DNA of 10,547 nt from Ichthyophonus hoferi. Lineage: Eukaryota > Opisthokonta > Ichthyosporea > Ichthyophonida > Ichthyophonidae. Shown in pieces: positions 1 through 7,637 of the stretch; the first letter of the stretch is position 1, and each line of letters begins with the position of its first letter. The stretch is taken from the NCBI GenBank assembly GCA_002751075.1, contig NAOQ01000613.1, forward strand, positions 2,209 to 12,755. The letters run 5' to 3'. A program made the translations under genes and the position numbers. A model generated the notes under the pieces. The model ran no database searches and was not told the DNA's origin. It worked only from the letters and a program-made list of their open reading frames with translations.

Positions 1-417
1 ACATTCAATAAAAATCTAGATCGCAGATTAATCCGAATTTCTCCTTTTAATCACGAAATGAAATAGTTAATCCATCCGATTGCCAGCCCGGGACACGGGT
101 ATTTCAATCAAACAAACACCAATGCGTAGTTTCTCGCATTGGACCGAGGATCTGTACATGTCTATTTTTACTTGCCAATTATCCACTGTGCCAATCATCT
201 GGCATCAAAACCGCATCAACTCTACACTCTTTTGTTAAAATTTAATACTTGTAAATATTCCTATTGGCTAATATAACTCCAGATTTTATTAGGTAGATTA
301 CAGGCATCCCCTATAATTGTTTGTTTAATCTTATCTCGATACTCGAATGATATTGAGTCCTTATTTAACGGAAAATTAACTGAATTCTCTATTGAAGCAA
401 GTATTTACAGACCATGA
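1..417. other. Non-coding AT-rich flank, no gene seen
   Basis: No frame on either strand gives a recognisable protein here, and I see no tRNA or rRNA-like structure. The only structured part is about 173-243, which resembles 741-823 (listed separately as a direct repeat). The right end runs into the target-site duplication of the MITE at 418. Confidence 0.5.
173..243 (+). repeat. Diverged direct repeat, copy 1
   Basis: This stretch aligns by eye with 741-823 in the same orientation. Shared blocks in order are a CAATTATNCA core, GCCAAT, CGCATCAACTC / GGCATCAACTC and TACACTCTTT. The second copy has about 12 extra bases in the middle. The element at 425-690 sits between the two copies. The family is unknown; it could be a dispersed repeat or an old local duplication. 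A further short GGCATCAACT occurs near 1028. Confidence 0.45.
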
Positions 418-424
418 TAAGGTT
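418..424. repeat. Target-site duplication, left copy (TAAGGTT)
   Basis: TAAGGTT at 418-424 is repeated exactly at 691-697, directly outside the two inverted repeats of the element between them. That is the expected footprint of a cut-and-paste transposon insertion. Confidence 0.6.
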
Positions 425-690
425 CGCGATCAAAATTATATTTTTCCCGATCAAAATGAGATCAAATAAATTAAAAAAAAAAGTTTTTAGTTTGTAGTGA
501 AACCCCATTCGTTTAAAAAAATTCTTATTTGTGGTATGTAATATATTTTTAAAAAAAATAACAATTCCTCTAAAATGAAAAGAATAACTCAAAAATATAT
601 ATTATATTTTTGATGTATATATATATTTGTTCTCCTTTGTCTCGAGAAATGTTTATATAAATTTGATCGGGAAAATATAAATTTGATCGG
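425..690. mobile_element. MITE-like non-autonomous DNA transposon, 266 bp
   Basis: The element starts CGCGATCAAAATTATATTT and ends with the near reverse complement, finishing AATTTGATCGG. The inverted arms span about 425-457 and 659-690 and match at all but a few positions with one or two single-base gaps. Each arm contains two copies of a GATCAAAAT/ATTTGATC word about 20-21 bp apart, which looks like paired transposase-binding sites. The interior is very AT-rich and codes for nothing recognisable. TAAGGTT flanks it on both sides (418-424 and 691-697). Small size, inverted ends, no coding capacity and a target-site duplication define a MITE. A 7-bp duplication does not settle the superfamily: hAT-like (usually 8 bp) is possible, but the source transposase is unknown. 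The well-matched ends suggest a fairly young insertion. Confidence 0.72.
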
Positions 691-710
691 TAAGGTTATA
701 ATTTTGATTG
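651..710 (+). repeat. Tandem ~20-bp units in the MITE right end
   Basis: Units 651-670 and 671-690 both end in TATAAATTTGATCGG, a 20-bp period. 691-710 (TTATAATTTTGATTG) looks like a third, diverged unit, although it lies outside the proposed element end. The same word occurs in reverse complement at 427-436 and 448-457. Subterminal repeats of this kind often bind transposase; that role here is inference. Confidence 0.5.
691..697. repeat. Target-site duplication, right copy (TAAGGTT)
   Basis: This is the exact partner of 418-424, directly abutting the right inverted repeat of the 266-bp element. Confidence 0.6.
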
Positions 711-1357
711 TGAAGTCAGCAGACATCTCCCGAACTAACAAGTCAATTATGCAGCTGCGCCAATGGTCTCGTTACCCTGTCCATGAAAACGGCATCAACT
801 CACTACACTCTTTGCTGGTAATTTCCAGAGATAAACTTCAAGGCCAAGCATACAAACGTTCATTGATGGATTGATTTCTCTGAACGCTAGCCTATGGCAT
901 TTGCTACAATAACATAAACCAAGGGGCGTGTGAAAGCTTCAACCTGCACGAGGCACGACATTAAAAACTGCTCTTTCACTCCAGAGTGCCCCATCTACCT
1001 AGATGTGTTCTAACGTCGGAGGAGTACGGCATCAACTAGAATTCCTTCACGACTCAAACCTAAGATGACCATTACCCCTTCAATCACTCATAATCTTTTC
1101 TCATTAGTTGCTCGGAGTAAACACTTAAGTTTGGCGGCGCTCAAGCAAAAGGAGCACGCGTGTCCTGTCAAATTGCCCATGCACTAATTAGTTGGAGGGT
1201 TGCTCCCTATATGTATGTAAGTAAAAAAAAAAAGTTTTCTCAGTCTATGTTTTATACCTTTACTTATATTTTCTGGGACACATATAAAATATACAGGGGT
1301 TATTATCATAACGTTACCAATTCTGCTAAGGTTCAATGCATTACATGTACCTGCAGC
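711..1357. other. Non-coding stretch, no gene seen
   Basis: It holds the second copy of the direct repeat (741-823) and then mixed-composition sequence somewhat richer in GC than the flanks. Short open frames near 683-874 and 1160-1372 have low-complexity or unrecognisable translations and overlap on both strands, so I do not call them genes. A run of twelve A residues lies near 1222. Confidence 0.4.
741..823 (+). repeat. Diverged direct repeat, copy 2
   Basis: This is the partner of 173-243 in the same orientation, sharing GGCATCAACTC and TACACTCTTT with slightly different spacing. It begins about 45 bp after the right target-site duplication of the MITE. Confidence 0.45.
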
Positions 1358-1507
1358 TAAATTTAAGAGCAAAATTTGACAAATATCTTTGACATAAGAC
1401 GCCGATAATGCCTCATAACATTGTGTATCAAGCGAACCAAGGCTTATTCATAAGTGATTGCCGCTAAACGACTACTCATACTCTATAGTGTACGCTCTTA
1501 AATTTAC
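1358..1507. mobile_element. Possible 150-bp TA-flanked inverted-repeat element
   Basis: TAAATTTAAGAGC at 1358-1370 is an exact inverted match to GCTCTTAAATTTA at 1495-1507. If the outer TA is read as a duplicated TA target, the unit is a ~146-bp element with 11-bp inverted ends, the layout of small Tc1/mariner-type MITEs. There is no coding capacity inside. An AT-rich 13-bp match can arise by chance in a window this size, so the call is tentative without a second genomic copy. Confidence 0.35.
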
Positions 1508-2459
1508 TGTAATGTTAGTCATATATGGAGAATTTAGGGTTTTCCCAAACCATTCCACATGACTATTTACTCGTTATTAAATCGCAAGCCAGATGTACAT
1601 TGGAAACAGGTCTGATGGGATACTTGCATTATTGACCAACTGTTAATCAAATGATATCAACTCTTGATCAAAATTATGTTTGATCAAGTACGACCTTAAT
1701 CAATGAATTCGCCTCCCCATTATTATCTCCTTTACCAGAGGTTAAATTGAGATTTTTACATTTGTTCAATAAAATACATCAGCGAACCAGTAGTTATATA
1801 GGAGTATTATAAAACTGTTATTATTTTCGATTGACACAATAAATTAGGTGCAGATAGCAGAATTAGACACTAATTGCAATAGAACCAATTAAGAACCATT
1901 ACATAAGGTTATTCATTGAGGTGTTAATGTCAATTTCATGAAACTATCTATGTGAACCAAATAAGAAAAATAAATTTTACACCTAATTCTTTAAAAACCA
2001 GTCAAATTATTTTCTCGACTAGTTAGACGTTCCCTTACACAAACTAATAGACCTGTAATACCTTTACTATTGACACAAAAAAACCACCGCAAGTATGATT
2101 GATTGCTCTATAGTTAAAGAATCAAAACAATACGAATTAAGGAGATATTAAAGACTTCGTTTGTCTTCCGATCTTTATGCCTTGATGTATTTAATGTTAT
2201 TTGGTAATTTTAAATGGTAACTGTCGTTAAGTCAATAGCCATAGCTCCGATCAAGTGCTGATGTGTTTTTAATTATAATTATTGGAAGTGCTTAATTACT
2301 GTTATTATAAATAAACTAGTATGCTAGTACATAGAAAGTAGATTTAACCAGTAATCTTAGCTGCTAGAGGTAAGCTAAGTGCTTAGTATAAAATTAATAT
2401 TTTAATCCATTGACTAGATTGATTTACACAATGTAATCATATTGATTAGTATTCAGTAC
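1508..2459. other. AT-rich intergenic DNA, no gene seen
   Basis: Stops are frequent in all frames and no recognisable peptide appears. It contains a perfect small hairpin (1663-1688), a 7-bp-arm hairpin CTTAGCT/AGCTAAG near 2357-2380 and scattered AT-rich words. I see no tRNA, CpG-rich promoter or clear transposon boundary. Confidence 0.45.
1663..1688. repeat. Perfect 10-bp inverted repeat, 6-base loop
   Basis: CTTGATCAAA (1663-1672) and TTTGATCAAG (1679-1688) are exact reverse complements around the loop ATTATG. The left side shares the 12-mer GATCAAAATTAT with the start of the 425-690 element. It could be a protein-binding palindrome, a relic of a related repeat, or chance. Confidence 0.45.
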
Positions 2460-2617
2460 AGTCGGCGGAAACTATATAACGCCTACTAAGGTACTAAGGT
2501 CTCACATAAGGGCCGAAAAGTGTAAATAAAGACAAACGACATATACAAGACTCTTGTCAAATTTGTTTTAGAAATATATCTCATAGGAAGTCGGAAAGGA
2601 AGAGCTATAAACACAGT
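2460..2617 (+). other. Possible leader or degraded LTR end of element A
   Basis: This stretch just upstream of the element A coding remains contains a TATATAA (2473-2479), an 8-bp tandem duplication TACTAAGG (2484-2499) and an AATAAA (2525-2530) about 50 bases later. A TATA box followed closely by a polyadenylation signal is typical of LTRs. No second copy of this stretch is visible in the window and no clear primer-binding site was found, so the assignment is weak. Confidence 0.25.
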
Positions 2618-3042
2618 TTGCTTCTAACACTGAAAACCATTGATAACTCCACCAGAGCGTCGAAGAAGAAGAAAACAGAAGTCACTACTACTTCTTCTGG
2701 CAATTTCTCAGACATCAAGACCCAGCCACTCGTGACCAAGACGTCTGCACCAAGTATCGACCCTCTATCTGAACCCCTTCTGACAACGTGTTATTCATCG
2801 GAAGATCTTATGTCTGTGGACTCAGTTAGTGACGGACGTATTACAGAAACAGAGGACATCGATTCTAACAGGGTTATTCCGCCCAAGTAGCCCACTGCTT
2901 CCAAAAACGACAAAGGGTCCAATTCAAAGCCTGCGACTAATCCAATTGCAGTAAATATGCACAAATCGTCAGCACAATCAAACCTTGCAGCCGAATCGGC
3001 CACCCTCCTTAAACAAACAATTCCACGAGCCGTTTCAACAAC

Positions 3043-3776
3043 ATGCAGGCAGGTAGTTTTGCCCCAATTCCAATTGATCCGTCCAATGTATTTCAGGGGA
3101 GGGGGGGAGGGGAGAGAGATACAATCTCCTTCAAAAGATGGGCGGACAAGATAACTATATTGTTATCACTCGGTGGATGTGTTGATAAAATCACTACACT
3201 GCCTACAGGCATTCAAAAAGCAAATCCTGCTCAAACTAGTCAACAAGAATACCTGGCCAGATACTATTTTAGTAACGCTATTGCTGCTCCACAACAGGAG
3301 GTTATTGGCTGAAAACCGGACTAATTTGCCTATGACATATGGCATGCACTTCAAGAGCAAGATGACTTAAAGCAACTTCCAACAGCTTCTCAACACGTTC
3401 TGGAGATGTGTCACTGCAAACCTAAACCTGGGGAACTGGCGAGTAAATTCATTGCAAGATTCAAAGCAGCAGCTGGACGTTTAGCTGGGACTCAATTGGA
3501 GATCTCTTCACAGCTCACCATGCTTTTTATTATAGATAAAATGCGTGATTTAAAGCCACACGTGAGGGATGTTAATCATTTTATGTCATCAAGCAAATGC
3601 AGAGGTACTTTGCAGAATTTGAATTTGTTTTCCTTTTTCTTGATTCCCAACGTCCTCAGATGTCCGTCCCTTTGGCCCTACCTACACATCAAAAGAAGGA
3701 CCAAAGGTTTGATTCAGTATATATCTCAACTGAAGAATGTGCACTCTGTGTGGGATCGCATTACCAAAACAATTGC
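3043..3776 (+). pseudogene. Gag remains of fossil A, with zinc knuckle
   Basis: Relic Gag of a copia element. The first part carries FKRWADKITILLSLGG, which recurs in the inverted copy A2. The middle part (about 3406-3590) resembles the UBN2/copia Gag helical region, with KPGELASKFIARFKAAAGR. The knuckle at 3738-3776 has the spacing C-x2-C-x3-H-x4-C and would have bound the element RNA. It is no longer a functional gene. Confidence 0.65.
3096..3112 (+). repeat. G-rich tract with G-quadruplex potential
   Basis: G-runs of 4, 7 and 4 are separated by single A residues. The central run can supply two G3 tracts, giving four tracts with one-base loops. It lies in the Gag remains of fossil A; the matching place in copy A2 (about 6478-6487, minus strand) has shorter G-runs, so the tract was expanded here or shrank there. 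Confidence 0.45.
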
Positions 3777-3939
3777 CCTTTCCTCAAAAATCTAAGGGCA
3801 CTCAATATTGATCTACTATGAGAAGCGCCAGATGGGAAACAGTAATTCATTAAGTAAAGCGAAGAAAATAAATAAAAAGAAAATTGACCAAGGGTACTCG
3901 GCTGTCACCAACGTGCCTTTTCTAGTCAAACAACTAAAT

Positions 3940-4300
3940 ATAACCAAAACTACTAATCAGAAGGGATTTATTGTTGACAGTGGATCTTCTCGTCACTTGC
4001 ACAACTGCAAAGATGATTTTTTTGAATTACGACCAGAAGATTCAATGGTAGAATAGGGTAATGGTAAGAGGAGCCAGGTGAAAGGGATAGGAAGTATCCG
4101 GGTACAATTTAGAGTTGGAGATAGAACAGCTATAAAGGCGTTAGTTAATGTTTTATATGCTCCCGACGTGCAGCAAAGCCTTTTTTCTCTCATTGATTTG
4201 AGAAAAAAGGCATCAAAACCGTATTCAAGGAAGACTTGATGACCATCTACCACAAAAACCAAATGGTTTTCACTGGAAATGCGATTGCTAGAACCGTGTT
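3940..4300 (+). pseudogene. Protease and GAG-pre-integrase remains of fossil A
   Basis: GFIVDSGSSRHLHN near 3964-4005 is the aspartic protease signature of copia polyproteins, followed by the usual glycine-rich beta-strand region (about 4050-4130) and a VLYAPDVQQSLFSL block (about 4150-4195) that leads into GAG-pre-integrase in this family. Similarity fades by about 4300, at the junction with element B. This is a fossil. Confidence 0.65.
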
Positions 4301-4347
4301 GGTGGTGTTGACCCTCCTGGGATATGGTGAACGTTTGGCTTTCTCTT

Positions 4348-4992
4348 TTAAACAGCTTGTACACTGCTTCTCGTTCTTTGCTTCTCGTTCTTGGCTCCGT
4401 TCCAATCCTCATTGCTCTTGAGAATGATGTTCATTAAATTTCTTCCAGGGTACATGTATCTTGAATGTAGCACCTGGTGTGTTACTTTGGGGACTGGTGT
4501 CAAAAGGCCTTGACTACATTTGGATGCATCTTCCTGCATCCTCAGTGGGACAATATTGAAATCTAGAACAGAGAGCCCCGTCTCCTTGCTGGTGCCAGAA
4601 AAAATGTGCCTCCCATTCTTTATCACTTTGAGATCGTCTCGTCCTTTGGCTAAAATTTCGTAGCCCTTCCTCTGCAGAAGGCTTAGTGAAATCAGACTCT
4701 TATGTAGGTTAGGAACATGGGCAGTGCATTCAATCTGTAAGTTCTTGTTCTCTGATCGGACGGTGGTGGTTCCATAGCCTTGGATTTGAGTGTTACTCTC
4801 GTCCCCCCAAGTTGCCACGTCATTAGCTTCTGCATACTCTGAGAAATCGCATCTCTTGCAGTGCATGTGCCTTGTCACACCACTTTCTAAGACTAAAACC
4901 TTGGGTCCCTCTCTATCTCCCATGTCATTTGTGCTGGACTCCTGAGGTTGAGCCAGAAGAGCCTCGGGCTTAATTGTGGATTTCCTCACCAA
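4348..4992 (-). pseudogene. Protease and GAG-pre-integrase remains of fossil B
   Basis: A 214-residue stretch remains open. It has a protease-type SGVTRHMH signature near residues 37-44, a GYGTTTV strand, then VPNLHKSLISLSLLQRKGY, which is very typical of copia polyproteins between protease and integrase, and IFSGTSKETGLSVLDF ahead of a GAG-pre-integrase-like HSRYMYPGRNLMN. It is the best preserved copia piece in the window, but only a fragment of a dead element. Confidence 0.7.
4365..4392 (+). repeat. 14-bp exact tandem duplication at the A/B junction
   Basis: TGCTTCTCGTTCTT is present twice in a row (4365-4378 and 4379-4392), in the zone where fossil A and fossil B meet. It fits replication slippage or repair at a rearrangement joint. 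Confidence 0.6.
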
Positions 4993-5066
4993 CTTCTGTT
5001 TCTATTTTCCTTTAGCTGAACCTCAGTCTTGATGTGCCCCTTGGTGTTCCTGTCTGTATCGCTATT

Positions 5067-5472
5067 TCAGTCAGCCTTTGGAAAGCCATGCAGAAAGTGA
5101 TTTCCGCCACACTTGAAGCATTTTATGAATGGTTGGCCACCAGTTTCTTTATGGTCCTTCTTGTGGACGCTATTGTTCCTGTTGAAAGCCTCATGGGCCT
5201 TAACGTGCTTGAGGAGTAATTCAGTGGCACCCTGGCCATTACTAGATATGTTGTAAGCCTCCATTAAGCTATTTCCGTACTCCTGATGTAAAAACATGTG
5301 CACGAATATCGCCTGGTATGCACATTTTTTTGCGCATCTCATAGTCAGTGTCGCTCAGCTCATTTACCAATTCTGTAGACCTCTTGATGTAGTTTGATGC
5401 CTTCTCTCCCGCTCTTGGCTTTGTCTGTAACCATTTCCTGAAAGTCTCAGCTAGTTGCATGTCTGAGCACAT
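5067..5472 (-). pseudogene. Gag and zinc-knuckle remains of fossil B
   Basis: The upstream part has a UBN2/copia Gag-like stretch (LAETFRKWLQTKPRAGEKAS, about 5460-5390). The downstream part ends in a CFKCGGNH zinc-knuckle core (about 5120-5097) after a lysine/histidine-rich linker. It would have been the RNA-binding capsid protein of the element; now a relic. Confidence 0.6.
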
Positions 5473-5742
5473 ATCGTATTCTTCCTTTAGACTCTTCCAA
5501 GTGTCATGGGAAAATTATGTTGAGCTCCATTTTATTTGCTAACGGATCTCCCTGTTGAGGCATTCGGCTAGGTAGCCTCTCACTACCTTATCCGGCCTCT
5601 GTATCTGCAGAGGCAATTCCCTCTGCTCCATGGTTGGCACCACCATGAAAACCTCACTGCAGTCTGCTTCTAACAGAACGTACTCCATGTTCATGACTTA
5701 ATCCTCAAAATAAGGGCCCACATCTCCTTCTTGGAAGAGGAG

Positions 5743-6156
5743 TTATTGGCTAAAGACCGGAAAATTCACTGGTCTGCTAGCTGCTTCCATGTTTGAAAAA
5801 ACAGCATCCCTCACCCCAAACATGGAATGGTTGGCGTTGAAGTTGGGTTCCTGCGTGGTAGCTGATAAATAAGGGATGGTAGTGTACTGGTGCTGATTTT
5901 CTTGATCAACGTGCATAAACTCGGCAACGTGCGGTTCTGATGTGTCTGTGTTTGGAGTGTCTAAATCTATCAGTTCTGGATCATTTTCAGTCTCGTCAAG
6001 CTCTATGTTTGTTGCCAATACCTCTGACTCTGAAATTGTAAAACGGCTGGCTTTCTTGCACTTCACTTGTCTCTTTGGACCACTGTGTGAAGCGACTTCA
6101 ATTTCCTGAGTAGGAGAAGTTCTACCCTCTTCCAGCTGTAGAAGTATGCTGGGCAT
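5743..6156 (-). pseudogene. Acidic N-terminal part of fossil B
   Basis: A 137-residue open stretch, rich in Glu, Asp, Ser and Thr, with a basic patch (SGPKRQVKCKKASR near residues 26-39). It lies directly upstream of the Gag remains of B on the same strand and has the character of a disordered copia Gag N-terminus, comparable in style to 2618-2890 of A. No catalytic motif is visible. Assignment to B rests on position and composition, not on a recognised domain. Confidence 0.45.
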
Positions 6157-6164
6157 AGTAGCCC

Positions 6165-6264
6165 TGTTGAAAGCAATCGGCCTTGAACCTTCTGTGGCTG
6201 TTGATCACTCTGTTGATACTTTAGTCAAATACCGCAGAAGGTTCAAGGCCGATTGCTTTCAACA
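6165..6264. repeat. 33-bp near-perfect foldback, 34-base loop
   Basis: 6165-6197 and 6232-6264 are reverse complements over 33 bases with one mismatch (T6195 against G6234, which would be a G-U wobble in a plus-strand RNA). The loop is 6198-6231. The right arm ends exactly where similarity to fossil A stops in copy A2, and the left arm ends nine bases before the acidic N-terminal part of B. It looks like a snap-back or template-switch scar at a breakpoint rather than a terminator. Confidence 0.8.
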
Positions 6265-6775
6265 CCAATTGGTCCGGTGTCCAGCCAATAACCTCCTGTT
6301 GCAGAGCAGCAATTGTATTACTAAGATAATATCTGGCCAGGTATTCTTGCTGACTGTTTTAAGCAAAATTTGCTCTTTGGGTGTCTGTAGGCGGGGTAGT
6401 AATTTATTCAACACACCCACTGAGGGATAGCAATATTGTTATCTTGCCTGCCCATCTTTTGAAAGAGATTGTATCCCTTTCCCCCTCAATAGAATACATT
6501 GGACAGATCAATTGGTATCAGGGAAAAACAGCCTGCCTACGTGTTGGATGTAGTGGCTGATGGAGTCACTAATTCAGAGTTATTGAAAGTGGCTGTTTTA
6601 GTCATTTCTTTAAGGGAGCTGACCGATTCAGTTGCAAGTTTTGATTATCAGATGGTTTGTTTATATATATTGCAGCTAAATCAGTTGCAGGCTGTGAAAG
6701 TGACACTTTTTTGTTTGCAGAAGCAATGGGTTGCTTGAGCGGAATAATCTTATTAAAATCGATGTCCTCTGTTTA
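6265..6775 (-). mobile_element. Ty1/copia fossil A2, inverted copy of the 5' part of A
   Basis: The reverse complement aligns with about 2850-3330 of fossil A. In the best stretch (about 6265-6350 against 3245-3330) I count roughly 87% identity by eye; the remainder is lower and has gaps. It covers only part of the Gag N-terminus and Gag body. It is broken in several places and sits upstream of fossil B on the same strand. Its divergence from A shows two independent insertions or a very old inverted duplication. Confidence 0.7.
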
Positions 6776-6779
6776 AGAT

Positions 6780-6960
6780 TCCCATTCAAGCAGGCCCCAG
6801 ACTCTTTTTGTATGTTACGTTGTCAGGGTCTGATCGATGATCGATTGATGGTAGTGTACAAATCTTATCTAAGCACCCACCAAGTCTCAATAAAACAGTG
6901 AGCTTATCTGCCCAATGTTTAAAGGGTATCGTGTCTATATCTTCTGACATGCCATCTTAA
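6780..6960 (-). mobile_element. Diverged third fragment of the A-type copia Gag
   Basis: The reverse complement of about 6850-6930 aligns with the Gag-body start of fossil A (about 3118-3210) at about two-thirds identity by eye, with differences often at third codon positions. That pattern suggests relatedness at protein level, so this is a cousin family rather than another copy of A. It ends near the start of A2. It is a fragment and broken. Confidence 0.45.
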
Positions 6961-7637
6961 TATAAACCATTAGAAGTCTCTATTTCTTTGTAGAATGTGT
7001 ATAGAGTTTTACACACACCCCCCACGCCCAAGGGATATTGCAAATGTCTGTGACAAGGGCCTTTATTATAGACTTTTGTTTTCTTTTATACCCTTTTCTT
7101 ATCATATCTTGACTCTGGTTTTGCTATCTTGTTAGTGTAACCTACAGATGTTCCATTAACGACTCTATCAGGTTGGAAGATATACACAACAAATTAATCC
7201 TGAGCCTCTTCAATTTTAAATACTTACGATTTAAAGGTACAATCGCAATTAACGATCTTGTAACATACACATATATTTATCTGAGCTGGAAGGTCCTTGT
7301 GATCTAATTTACATCGCAGTAATGTAAGTTTTCAGAACTATACCAGATTTGATATTGATGTATCAATCATTAATAATGTGTTTGGATTAATTGCTGCTAT
7401 TAGTTTAAATAATAAATATAGATAGTTAATATATATATTTTTTATGTGATTTAAAGCATCATTTTGGTTAATAATTTGTTTAATATTGAAGATGGCAGGT
7501 AGGAGTCCATTGCAGTGGATGTCGCATTTTATAGTTATTATTTTACCGTGTGATTAACATTCTATTATGCGATAAAATAAATTGATGTACTTTAAGTACA
7601 ATATTAATGGTGCCTGTTGTATGATATAAATTAAAAA
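6961..7637. other. Non-coding; possible degraded LTR or leader on minus strand
   Basis: On the minus strand a TATAAAAG (7083-7090) is followed about 20 bases later by AATAAA (7062-7067), just upstream of the minus-strand copia fragments. This resembles an LTR promoter and polyadenylation signal, but no matching second LTR is visible. The rest (7140-7637) is AT-rich with no gene or clear structure. Confidence 0.25.

Larger units (their letters stand above)
2618..4300 (+). mobile_element. Ty1/copia retrotransposon fossil A (5' half)
   Basis: This is an old, broken element with many breaks. Parts in order: a Ser/Thr- and Asp/Glu-rich N-terminal part of Gag (2618-3040), the Gag body (about 3043-3600), a CCHC zinc knuckle (3738-3776), a retropepsin-type protease region with a DSGSSRH signature (about 3976), then sequence like the N-terminal GAG-pre-integrase part (to about 4300). 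Copia order (protease before integrase) and the DSG-S-x-H signature identify the family. Integrase, reverse transcriptase and RNase H are not seen. It is truncated where it meets element B on the other strand. A copy of its 5' part lies inverted at 6265-6775. The A/A2 divergence and number of breaks suggest considerable age. Confidence 0.75.
4330..6156 (-). mobile_element. Ty1/copia retrotransposon fossil B (5' half)
   Basis: This is a second copia element, minus strand, of a different family from A. It is broken in several places. Parts in transcription order: an acidic N-terminal part (6156-5743), the Gag body (about 5710-5270), a zinc-knuckle region (about 5120-5097, CFKCGGNH), the protease region (about 4900-4750) and the GAG-pre-integrase start (about 4700-4400). 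No integrase or reverse transcriptase follows; the element stops near 4330-4400 against the tail of element A. Some of its frames are longer than those of A, so it may be the younger insertion. Confidence 0.72.

Noticed and set aside
389-592. 67-residue open frame on the minus strand
   Set aside because: It lies over the AT-rich body of the MITE, reads as a low-complexity Phe/Ile/Lys-rich peptide and has no family look.
1160-1372. Overlapping open frames on both strands
   Set aside because: Short, unrecognisable and mutually overlapping; composition and length are consistent with chance.
3993-4412. 139-residue open frame on the minus strand
   Set aside because: Most of it is antisense to the protease part of fossil A; only the first few dozen bases belong to the tail of fossil B.
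5739-5765. Plus-strand match to 3296-3324 (GTTATTGGCT core)
   Set aside because: About 24 of 29 positions match, but the match is in the opposite sense to the surrounding element and does not extend, so it may be chance.
6499-6738. 79-residue open frame on the plus strand
   Set aside because: It is antisense to the copia fragment A2 and its translation matches nothing; it is a shadow of the relic on the other strand.
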